NCBI GenBank assembly: GCA_002307315.1
Contig: DBTZ01000040.1
Location: 61,767-79,431, forward strand
Reading direction: 5' to 3'
Origin: Alphaproteobacteria bacterium UBA1303
GTDB taxonomy: Bacteria; Pseudomonadota; Alphaproteobacteria; Micropepsales; Micropepsaceae
DNA length: 17,665 bases
Positions 7,234-13,835 of this stretch are shown piece after piece; within the stretch, counting starts at the first letter, position 1, and each line of letters starts with the position of its first letter. The position numbers were made by a program, and so were the translations under genes. The notes under the pieces are model-generated. The model saw only the letters and a list, made by a program, of their open reading frames with translations, had not been told where the DNA came from and made no database searches.

Positions 7234-7781
7234 CGGGCGCTGGGGCAGGGCACCGCAGGCGCGGCGATCGACGGATGCCCGTGCATGATCCATCGGCCGT
7301 TCTGGCACATCCAGTCGTCCTCGCCGGCGATCAGACGAAGGGCGAACAGGGTTGTTACGATCGTAAGCAGGGACGCGATGGCAACGAATATTCCGGTTTT
7401 TCCGTACTGGTAGCGCCGCAGATACATTTCGATCAATTCGTAGAGAATCATCAGCGCCGCTGCGGCAACGGTCAGCGTACCGGCGATGCTCGCGAATTGC
7501 GGATTGCGGTCTTGAAAAGCGTAGAGAAAGGCTGCTGCCCCCAGTCCGATCCAGGCAAAGGCCTGTAGGGCGGCCGATGCCGCCGTGCCGGCAATCTGAC
7601 GATCCCGTTCGTCGGCGGTCGCTTCGGGCGTGCGACGGCGCAGGGCCATCAACACCAACGACCCGACCAGAATTGCCGCTGCGAACAGCCAATATGCCTT
7701 CTGCGATACTGCGGCGGTGCAGGTGGCGGCGAGCGCAACGAGCATCAACCGCGAGAGAACGCGACATGTTTTTAAGGTCAT
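7230..7781 (-). CDS. Multi-pass membrane protein paired with XRE regulator (DUF2178-like)
   Basis: The 183-residue product has about five hydrophobic segments (near residues 11-27, 30-47, 66-86, 93-115 and 125-150), separated by the polar loop DERDRQIAG at 57-65. That loop plus the partnership with a small HTH gene resembles DUF2178/DUF3796-type proteins; this is from memory of the pattern. The C-terminal tail (154-183) is unusual: Cys159, NGRW, HGHP and Cys179. ATG 7781 is chosen because GGAG (7790-7787) lies 5 nt upstream; a GTG two codons earlier overlaps that SD. First gene of the two-gene operon. Function unknown. Confidence 0.82.
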   Translation of the reverse strand: MTLKTCRVLSRLMLVALAATCTAAVSQKAYWLFAAAILVGSLVLMALRRRTPEATADERDRQIAGTAASAALQAFAWIGLGAAAFLYAFQDRNPQFASIAGTLTVAAAALMILYELIEMYLRRYQYGKTGIFVAIASLLTIVTTLFALRLIAGEDDWMCQNGRWIMHGHPSIAAPAVPCPSAR

Positions 7782-7814
7782 AGCCACTCCGTTAGAAATA
7801 CCTCACAATCGAAG

Positions 7815-7842
7815 TGTTATATAAATCTAACATTTCGGTCAA
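7815..7842 (-). promoter_or_regulatory. Promoter and operator-like dyad for the membrane protein/XRE operon
   Basis: On the minus strand TTGACC (7842-7837) and TATAAC (7821-7816) are 15 bases apart, a little short of optimum. The inverted repeat TGTTA (7815-7819) and TAACA (7828-7832) with 8 bases between overlaps the -10 element, where a repressor such as the small XRE protein could act. The same AT-rich stretch may also serve the divergent plus-strand gene, for which I see no clear separate promoter. Confidence 0.45.
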
Positions 7843-7914
7843 GCGGTTTTGCATAGCCGTCTCGCTGCGCCACCGCCCCCGGCGTGCTATGGCTTGCGCA
7901 AAAGGGAGAAACCG

Positions 7915-10089
7915 ATGGGTTCGATCCGCCTTGCCGTTGCTGCGGCGCTTGCCGTCATTTTCTCGTCGGCCGCCGGGGCGCAAACCCTACCCGATCCGGC
8001 CCATGTGCTGGCGACGCTGGAGCGCGCCGCGCGCGCCGAGGAGCAGGCGCTGCTGCGCCGGCCGTTGCCGCTGTTCACCGGCAACGCGGTCGATCGGCTT
8101 TCGTCGAACTGGGTGAGTGCGGCCTTCTTCGTCGGCGATGCGCGGCTGGCGCGGGTATCGCGCGACCCCGAACATCTGCGGTTCCTCGTCGCGGCGGCCG
8201 AGCATTTCAACTACGCCTTGCGTGGCGCCGATTCGCCCAAGACGATGCTGAACGCCGACGACATCGCCATCGGCGATCTCTACGAGGAGCTGTACGCCCG
8301 CCGCGACGCGCCGGGGGTGCTGATGCCGCTGCGTCAGCGGCTCGATTTCATGCTGCCGCACCTTTCGCGCCGGCCCGCGCCGGAGAAACTCGTCTGGTGG
8401 TGGTGCGACGCGCTGTTTATGGCGCCGCCGGTGCTGGCGCGGATGAGCGCGCTTACCGGCGAGCGCGCCTATCTCGACGCGATGGATGCACAGTGGTGGC
8501 GCACCTACGAGCGGCTCTACGATGCGTCCGAGCATCTCTATTTCCGCGACGCGCGCTTCATCGGACGACGCAGCGGCAACGGCGCGAAGATTTTCTGGAG
8601 CCGCGGCAACGGTTGGGCGATGGCGGGGCTGGCGCGCGTGCTGGAATCCATGCCGGCGGACTATCCCAGCCGCGAGCGCTACCTCGCCACCTTCCGCGAG
8701 ATGGCGGACAGGATCGCCGGGTTGCAGCGGAAGGACGGGCTGTGGCGTACTAATCTGCTCGACCCCGCGGTCTTCCCCTATCCCGAAACCTCCGGCTCGG
8801 CGTTCTACGTCTACGCCCTGGCCTGGGGCATCAACCACAGGCTGCTGGAGCGCGAAAAATATCTGCCGCACGTGCTCAAGGGCTGGATGGCGCTGAACCG
8901 GCATCTTCTGAAAAGCGGGCTGCTCGGTTCGGTGCAGAAGACCGGCGATCAGCCGGTGGCGATTTTGCCGACCGACACAGGCCCCTACGGCCAGGGTGGT
9001 TTCCTCCTCGCCGGGCTGGAGGTGATGAACCTGGGCAAGCCCGCGACCGGGCTGCCGCTTGTCGAGCCGGCCCAGGACGATGCGGCGACGATTGCCGCCA
9101 CAACGCCCAGACCGCCGGCGCCCGTCACCGTCCGCGGGCCGGCGGAAACCGCGCGCCATGCGGCGGAGATGAAGGCGGTCGCCGCCCTGGCCTACGACCC
9201 GTGGGAAGACGCGGTTGCGCCGCAAGGCGGCGTGGTGCCGCCGGTGACGGATTTCGCGCTGGCGAAGCCGCCCGCGGACATGGACCGGCCGATGGCGGTC
9301 GTGCGCTTTGCACCCTATCGCTACGACGATCTCCTTTACGAGAACGACCGCATCGCCCATCGCATCTACGGCCCGGCGCTGGAAGGCTTCGAGCCGCCCT
9401 CGGGCTCGGGCATCGACGTGTGGGGCAAGAACGTGCGCCGGCCGTTCATGGAGCGCCAGCTCGCCACCGGCGCCCAGCACGGCTATCACGGCGAAGGGCT
9501 GGACCACTACAACGTCGGGGTGGCGCGCGGAGCGGGCGGCCTCGGCATTTGGTTCGACAACAAACTGTGGGTCTCGCGCAATTACAAGACCTATAAAATC
9601 CTCAAGACCGACGGCGACGAAGCGCGGTTTGAAGTGAGCTATGCGCCCTGGCCGGTGGACGTGGTGCGCAAAGTTTGGGAGACGCGGGTGTTCTCGCTTC
9701 CCCTCGGCAGCAACTTCACCCGAATGGTTTCGACCATCGCCTCCGACAAAAAATCCTCCCTCATCGTCGGCATCGGCATCAACAAGCACGCCACCTCCGA
9801 TAAGACCGGCGAGGCGTTCCGCGATGCATCTCTCGGCATTTTGTCGGTGTGGGAGAAGACCGATCCCGACAAGGGCACCTTCGGCGTGGCGCTAAAAGTC
9901 GATCCCAAGACGATCCGGGGCTTTGCCCAGGACAACGAGAATTTCTACGTTCTGGTGAAGGTGCTGCCGGGCAAGCCGTTCGTCTATTATTCCGGCGCGG
10001 TGTGGGACAAGGGATTGGATTTCCATACCCGCGAAGACTGGGATGCCTACGTCAAAACCTATCCGGCCGATTTCGACCCAAAACGATAA
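7915..10089 (+). CDS. Secreted GH105-like unsaturated glycuronyl hydrolase fused to DUF4861 domain
   Basis: The 724-residue product begins with a Sec signal peptide (MGSIRLAVAAALAVIFSS, then AAGA before Gln22, a signal peptidase I site). Residues ~25-385 resemble GH105/GH88 (YteR-like) enzymes: WWWCDALFMAPP with the likely catalytic Asp165, W228-SRGNGWAMAGL, LWRTNLLDP and SGSAFYVYALAWGI. GH105 enzymes remove the 4,5-unsaturated uronic acid left by polysaccharide lyases. A Pro/Ala-rich linker (~385-460) leads to a DUF4861-like domain (about 466-724) with YENDRIAHRIYGPAL, SGIDVWGKN and YHGEGLDHYNVG. ATG 7915 has AGGGAG 7-8 nt upstream. No lyase, transporter or other carbohydrate gene is adjacent. 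Periplasmic or exported; substrate unknown. Confidence 0.88.
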   Translation: MGSIRLAVAAALAVIFSSAAGAQTLPDPAHVLATLERAARAEEQALLRRPLPLFTGNAVDRLSSNWVSAAFFVGDARLARVSRDPEHLRFLVAAAEHFNYALRGADSPKTMLNADDIAIGDLYEELYARRDAPGVLMPLRQRLDFMLPHLSRRPAPEKLVWWWCDALFMAPPVLARMSALTGERAYLDAMDAQWWRTYERLYDASEHLYFRDARFIGRRSGNGAKIFWSRGNGWAMAGLARVLESMPADYPSRERYLATFREMADRIAGLQRKDGLWRTNLLDPAVFPYPETSGSAFYVYALAWGINHRLLEREKYLPHVLKGWMALNRHLLKSGLLGSVQKTGDQPVAILPTDTGPYGQGGFLLAGLEVMNLGKPATGLPLVEPAQDDAATIAATTPRPPAPVTVRGPAETARHAAEMKAVAALAYDPWEDAVAPQGGVVPPVTDFALAKPPADMDRPMAVVRFAPYRYDDLLYENDRIAHRIYGPALEGFEPPSGSGIDVWGKNVRRPFMERQLATGAQHGYHGEGLDHYNVGVARGAGGLGIWFDNKLWVSRNYKTYKILKTDGDEARFEVSYAPWPVDVVRKVWETRVFSLPLGSNFTRMVSTIASDKKSSLIVGIGINKHATSDKTGEAFRDASLGILSVWEKTDPDKGTFGVALKVDPKTIRGFAQDNENFYVLVKVLPGKPFVYYSGAVWDKGLDFHTREDWDAYVKTYPADFDPKR

Positions 10090-10358
10090 AGCGTTTTTTT
10101 AATATGTAGCGCGGCAAATGAAAAACACATACATATTGTATTTTATAATATAAACGCATATAAATATGTTATTATCGTTGTCATGCACCGGAACGAGGTA
10201 TAAAACGGCAGAGTAAGCTATACGTCTGGGAGTGGGGGCTATGGCGGAAACACCGGTAGAGACGACAATATCCTTGTCCGTCGGGTTTCGTTCGCTTTCA
10301 TTGTTTCGGTCCTCGCCATCCTCGCGCCGTTTACGAAACAGCAGAAGGAACTACGGGT
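10090..10358. other. AT-rich intergenic region with short dyads
   Basis: Bases ~10095-10175 are far richer in A/T than the rest of the window. They contain small inverted repeats, such as CATAT-AA-ATATG at 10157-10168 and ATATT/AATAT at 10133-10151. I see no convincing intrinsic terminator for the gene upstream, only a run of seven T at 10094-10100 without a stem. A possible promoter follows (10178-10204). A 41-codon reading frame at 10241-10366 has no family features and I do not call it a gene. Confidence 0.5.
10178..10204 (+). promoter_or_regulatory. Possible promoter for the membrane protein gene at 10359
   Basis: TTGTCA (10178-10183) and TATAAA (10199-10204) are 15 bases apart. Both elements are near consensus but spacing is short. 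The leader would be about 150 nt. Confidence 0.35.
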
Positions 10359-11213
10359 ATGAGTAGAAAAATTCCGGTGGCGGCGACCATCGCGGCATCC
10401 TATCGTTTCGCCTTCGGCAAGATCGGCCCGATCATCGGTCTGATCTGGCTTCCGGTCGTTTTGATTGCGGCCGGCGGGTGGTTCTTCATCCTGCCCTATG
10501 TGAAATTTCGGGCCGCCTATCCCGGCGGTTCGCCGCTGCCGGCCGGCCTCTGGGGCTATGCCGCCGTCGTCCTGGTGCTGGCGTCGCTGATCGCCGCGAC
10601 GCTGACCCGTGAGATTCTATTGCCCCCGGTCGGCCGTTCGTTGTTTCGCTTGCCGCCTTTGGGGGCGGCATTCCGCGTCTTAGGCAGTTATCTCGGTCTG
10701 GCAGTGCTGGGGGGCGCGTTTGCCGTCGGCTTGGCGGTGCTGGCGGCGATCGTCGGGCACGCGCTGACGGGATGGCAAAGCGTCGCCGCCGTTGCGGCGC
10801 TGTTTGCGGTCGGTCTGTCGGTGCTGGCGTATGCCGGCGTGCGGCTGGCAGCGCTGCTGGTTCCGGCCGCGGTGGTTTCCGGCGGGTTCGGCATCGCCCG
10901 CAGTTGGCGGCTCACCGGCGGCAATTTCTGGCGGCTGATTTTGATCTGGCTGGCGGCGCTGCTGCCCATCGCGCTGATTTCGCAAGCGGCGACGGCGCTG
11001 CTGCTGGGGCTGGATTTTTTCGACATCCGTCCGGTTTTGCACGGCGGTCCGGCGGCGCTGCAGGCATTTACCGCTCAGCAGCACCGCATCCTGGCCGATA
11101 AATTCCCGCTGCTGCTGGCGGTGTATGTGGTGCTGGGACCGTTCAAGTTCGGGTTGGCCACGGCCTCGGCGGCGTTCGCTTTTCGGAGCTTGACGCAGAA
11201 TTCCTCGAGTTAA
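10359..11213 (+). CDS. Six-helix integral membrane protein, function unknown
   Basis: The 284-residue product has about six hydrophobic segments, near residues 22-48, 64-83, 108-135, 143-172, 192-218 and 250-278. The segment VRLAALLVPAAVV with SWRLTGGNFWRL resembles a repeated motif in bacterial membrane proteins with glycerophosphodiester phosphodiesterase membrane domain (GPDPase_memb) or related DUF families; no catalytic domain is present. AGAAGGA at 10343-10349 lies 9 nt before ATG 10359. The stop codon overlaps the stop of the convergent PAS gene by sharing bases (11210-11213). It has no evident functional link to neighbours. Confidence 0.8.
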   Translation: MSRKIPVAATIAASYRFAFGKIGPIIGLIWLPVVLIAAGGWFFILPYVKFRAAYPGGSPLPAGLWGYAAVVLVLASLIAATLTREILLPPVGRSLFRLPPLGAAFRVLGSYLGLAVLGGAFAVGLAVLAAIVGHALTGWQSVAAVAALFAVGLSVLAYAGVRLAALLVPAAVVSGGFGIARSWRLTGGNFWRLILIWLAALLPIALISQAATALLLGLDFFDIRPVLHGGPAALQAFTAQQHRILADKFPLLLAVYVVLGPFKFGLATASAAFAFRSLTQNSSS

Positions 11214-11758
11214 GCCGCCATCGGCGCCGCGCACAAATCGGGGGTGGAGCATTCCAACTCCAGCGTGGGCTGGCCGCTGCGGTTGCCGGCGAAGGCTTCT
11301 CCCAGCGGTTCCATGCTGTGTACCGCAAGGGCGAGCATCGCCACGTTCCCTTCGTCGTTGGCGAAGGGCACGATCAGCCGCTCGTAGCGGATGGCTTGAC
11401 CGTCCGGCCAGCTCCAGCGGCCGAAGCGGTAGCGGGGGCTGCGGGCGCCGGTGGCGGCATCGTAGTTTGGGCGCACGGTGGTCAGCCGGTTGCAGGCCTC
11501 GGCCTCGCTGAGGCGCCAGCCCATCATGTCGTAGTTGAGCATGACCCGCCAAAGATCGCCGCAGAAGCTGAAGCGATAGTCGCGGCCGCCGTCGAGCACG
11601 TCGATGGTGGTGACGCAGCCGAACAGCCAGGGCACGTCGCGGGGATGGAAGCTGCCGCATTTCGGCATCGCCGCGCCGCCGGCAAGATGACTGCAGTGAT
11701 GGGCGAAGCGTAAAATCTCCGGGCTGATCTTCGATTGGTCGACGTGCGCGAAATCCAT
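11210..11758 (-). CDS. PAS_5-like domain protein, copy 1
   Basis: This 182-residue soluble protein is of the alphaproteobacterial PAS_5 (DUF1488-era 'PAS domain-containing') type: DVPWLFGCVTTIDVLDGGRD, then YRFSFCGDLW, and later WPDGQAIRYERLIVPFA and a strand VAMLAL. There is no output domain such as GGDEF, kinase or methyl-accepting region. It has an excellent SD, AGGAGG (11770-11765), 6 nt before ATG 11758. It lies 22 bases downstream of a paralogue that is about half identical by eye and aligns almost without gaps over the first ~150 residues. Ligand and partner unknown. Last gene of the two-gene minus-strand unit. Confidence 0.8.
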   Translation of the reverse strand: MDFAHVDQSKISPEILRFAHHCSHLAGGAAMPKCGSFHPRDVPWLFGCVTTIDVLDGGRDYRFSFCGDLWRVMLNYDMMGWRLSEAEACNRLTTVRPNYDAATGARSPRYRFGRWSWPDGQAIRYERLIVPFANDEGNVAMLALAVHSMEPLGEAFAGNRSGQPTLELECSTPDLCAAPMAA

Positions 11759-11780
11759 GATGTGCCTCCTTGTCCGGCCG

Positions 11781-12314
11781 TCACGCGGCGGCCGGCTCCT
11801 TGCTCAGTTCCAGTTCCAGTTTCGGCTCGCCGGTGGATTTGTATTCCATCAGATCGGCGAAGCTCTTGTCGCTTTGTGCGGCGATCGCCAGCATCGCCAC
11901 CTCGCCCTGCTCGCCGGCGAACGGCACCACCAGCCGCTGATAGCGGAGGATCCGGCCGTCCGGCCAGGTCAGCCGCGCGGTGCGATAGCGGGAGAGGCGC
12001 GCCCGGACCACCGCGTCGTAATGGGCGCGGAAGGTGGGCAGCCGGCCGAGGGCTTCAAGATCGCTCAAGCGTTGGCTGGTGAGGTCGTAATTGAGCGTCG
12101 CCTTCCAGAATCCGCCCGTGTGGGTGTAGCGGTAGTCGCGTCCGTTATCGATCACGTCGGCGATCACGACATAGCCGAACAGCCAGTGCAGGTCGCTCAA
12201 GTTAAAAGCGCTCGCCAGGGGCATCTCGGCCCCGTCGGCAAGATGGGCGCAGTAGTCGGCGAACCGCATCAGAGCGGGGCTGACTTGGCTTTTTTCTACC
12301 AGACGGAAGTCCAT
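11781..12314 (-). CDS. PAS_5-like domain protein, copy 2
   Basis: The 177-residue product is a tandem paralogue of the next gene. Shared features are the start MDF..V..S..SP...RFA, the WLFG segment, GRDYR, LNYD, WPDG followed by RY.RL.VPFA, and an acidic tail with ELEL. It is the first gene of the pair. The SD before ATG 12314 is weak (GGTGA), so the upstream copy may be translated less than the downstream copy. A candidate minus-strand -10, TACAAT (12357-12352), lies about 40 bases upstream without a good -35. Single-domain PAS proteins act as sensors or protein-interaction modules; no function can be assigned. Confidence 0.8.
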   Translation of the reverse strand: MDFRLVEKSQVSPALMRFADYCAHLADGAEMPLASAFNLSDLHWLFGYVVIADVIDNGRDYRYTHTGGFWKATLNYDLTSQRLSDLEALGRLPTFRAHYDAVVRARLSRYRTARLTWPDGRILRYQRLVVPFAGEQGEVAMLAIAAQSDKSFADLMEYKSTGEPKLELELSKEPAAA

Positions 12315-12623
12315 GATGGGTCACCGCAACCAGAAGGATGGTTTCGGTCCTATTGTAGTCACAAAGATTAACAAGCCGTTTCTTCGACAATTCGGCTCAA
12401 AACCGCATAAATTTTATGGCTACCGGTGGACAAGGCCGGGCGCTTCTCATGCGGCGCGGAGGAATCGGAACGTTCCCGGGATGGCGGCGATGGCAATATC
12501 GCGCGCCTTACGCGGCTCGATTTCGCCCAAAGGATCGGGTGCGGTCGGCCCTGGGAGTGGGGGGGCAGAGGACGGACGCCGGATTTTGCAGTCCAGGTGA
12601 TTGCTCGCCGGGCGTAGCGCGGT
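12315..12623. other. Intergenic region upstream of the PAS gene pair
   Basis: This stretch of 309 bases has no gene I can support. The part next to the PAS genes (12340-12420) is AT-rich and could carry their promoter. The rest is GC-rich with a palindrome GGAACGTTCC at 12467-12476. Open frames across it on both strands lack family features and SD signals. Confidence 0.45.
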
Positions 12624-12824
12624 TCAGAACCCCAGCATCTTCGCCGCCAGGAAGGCCGCCACCGCCAGCATGGCGATGGAGAGCGAAATTTTCCGCATCC
12701 GTTCCTCGCGATGGGGGCTGGCCGGTTTGGGCTTTGGCTTGGGCTTTTTGAACTTGATGATGTTGTCGCTGGGGGCCATCCGGATGCTTCTGCTGTGATC
12801 TTGCGCTTCGAGCTTATCCGCCAT
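12624..12824 (-). CDS. Small membrane protein with C-terminal anchor and Lys-Pro linker
   Basis: This 66-residue protein has a charged N-terminus (MADKLEAQDHSRSIR), the segment NIIKFKKPKPKPKPA (21-35), then a basic stretch HREERMRK and a single hydrophobic helix, ISLSIAMLAVAAFLAAKMLG (46-65), ending right after it. That is the layout of a tail-anchored or single-pass inner-membrane protein. Similar short IIKFK/Pro-Lys proteins occur in Rhodospirillales as hypotheticals (from memory). No clear SD precedes ATG 12824; an ATG at 12779 would start at MAPSDNIIKF. Function unknown. Confidence 0.6.
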   Translation of the reverse strand: MADKLEAQDHSRSIRMAPSDNIIKFKKPKPKPKPASPHREERMRKISLSIAMLAVAAFLAAKMLGF

Positions 12825-12963
12825 CGGCAAACCGGTGGTAAAGTCCGGCGGAGGACAAATGAGATTCTTATGGCGCTTGACCGGAAAGCGGAATCCGGTT
12901 GCCGGGAGGGGGGGACGGAATGTGTGCAAACGAAGATCACAATATGGTATGAATGCAAAAACG

Positions 12964-12985
12964 CGGCACAACCGGTTGTATGCCG
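12964..12985. repeat. Inverted repeat upstream of yebC
   Basis: A perfect 12-base palindrome ACAACCGGTTGT (12968-12979) is flanked by CGGC (12964-12967) and GCCG (12982-12985), extending the dyad with a 2-base offset. It sits between the small minus-strand gene and yebC and could be an operator; nothing shows which protein would bind. Confidence 0.4.
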
Positions 12986-13073
12986 GCTCGCCGCTAAATC
13001 GTCACGAACCCCTTGAAGAGTCATGGGCGGCCCGGCTATTCCCATGCGTTGCCCGATTTAAAGAGATTTCGCC

Positions 13074-13820
13074 ATGTCCGGTCATTCCCACGCCAAAAAC
13101 ATCATGTTCCGCAAAGGCAAGGCGAACGAAGCGCGCTCCAAGCTGTTCTCCAAGCTGACGCGCGAAATCACCGTCGCCTCGAAGGGCGGTATGCCCGACC
13201 CCGAGCACAACGCCCGCCTGCGCACCGCGGTGATCGCCGCCCGCGCCCAGTCGGTGCCCAAGGACGTGATCGACCGCGCCATCAAGAAGGGCCAGGGCGC
13301 CGATACCGCCAGTTACGACGAGGTGCGCTACGAAGGCTACGGCCCCGGCGGCATCGCCCTGATCGTCGAGGCCCTGACCGACAACCGCAACCGCACCGCC
13401 GCCGACGTGCGCGCCGCCTTCTCGAAATACGGCGGGCAGCTCGGCGAGGCCGGCTCGGTTTCCTTCATGTTCGACCGCAACGGCGTCGTCACCTATCCCC
13501 TGGACAAGGGATCGGCCGACGAAATGTTGGAAATCGCCCTCGATGTCGGCGCCGACGAATGCGACACCGACGAAAACGAACACGAATTCCTCACCAGCCC
13601 GGACAGTTTCATCGCCGTGCGCGATGCGCTGGAGAAAAAGCTGGGCGCGCCCGCATCGGCCGGCATCTTCTTTCGGGCGCAGAACACCACCTTGGTGCCC
13701 GACAATACCGGCGAAACCCTGCTCAAGCTGATCGATTCGCTCGACGATCTCGAAGACGTGCAGCGGGTCACCGGCAATTACGAGTTGTCCGAGGCGCTGC
13801 TCGCAAAATTGGGCGAATGA
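13074..13820 (+). CDS. yebC: YebC/PmpR (TACO1) family protein
   Basis: The 248-residue product is the usual family length. It starts MSGHSHAKNIMFRKGKANEA and shows SKLTREITVASKGG, NARLRTAVIAARAQ and VPKDVIDRAIKKG, followed by EVRYEGYGPGGIALIVEAL and TDNRNRTAADVR. Members have been described as transcription regulators and, more recently, as factors relieving ribosome stalling at proline stretches. AAGAGA (13061-13066) lies 7 nt before the ATG. A weak promoter-like pair, TTGAAG (13013-13018) and TATTCC (13037-13042), lies just upstream. In most relatives ruvC follows directly; here an antiporter gene intervenes after 15 bases. Confidence 0.95.
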   Translation: MSGHSHAKNIMFRKGKANEARSKLFSKLTREITVASKGGMPDPEHNARLRTAVIAARAQSVPKDVIDRAIKKGQGADTASYDEVRYEGYGPGGIALIVEALTDNRNRTAADVRAAFSKYGGQLGEAGSVSFMFDRNGVVTYPLDKGSADEMLEIALDVGADECDTDENEHEFLTSPDSFIAVRDALEKKLGAPASAGIFFRAQNTTLVPDNTGETLLKLIDSLDDLEDVQRVTGNYELSEALLAKLGE

Positions 13821-13835
13821 CGTCATAGTGGCGGC

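Noticed and set aside
7036..7781. The XRE plus membrane protein pair as a toxin-antitoxin system
   Set aside because: The membrane protein is multi-pass with a long polar loop and an ordered tail, not a small toxin. The pair fits the common regulator/membrane-protein modules better.
10240..10360. Possible remnant of a coding frame with a hydrophobic stretch (FAFIVSVLAILAPF) in the spacer before the membrane protein gene
   Set aside because: It has no start codon in frame and I recognise no family; one hydrophobic stretch is weak evidence for a pseudogene.
10241..10366. A 41-codon reading frame starting ATG at 10241 and overlapping the start of the membrane protein gene
   Set aside because: The composition is Ser/Arg-rich with no domain or signal. 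The G-rich run upstream is poorly spaced for an SD, and it lies in a spacer where short frames are expected. A leader peptide cannot be excluded.
12313..12751. Plus-strand frames over 12313-12600 and 12416-12751
   Set aside because: No SD, no family features, low-complexity composition from GC-rich DNA; not called.
12368..13045. Long minus-strand reading frame across the spacer and the small membrane protein gene
   Set aside because: Composition is Arg/Ser/Pro-rich as typical of a GC-rich shadow frame; it overlaps the better-supported 66-residue gene in another frame and has no domain.
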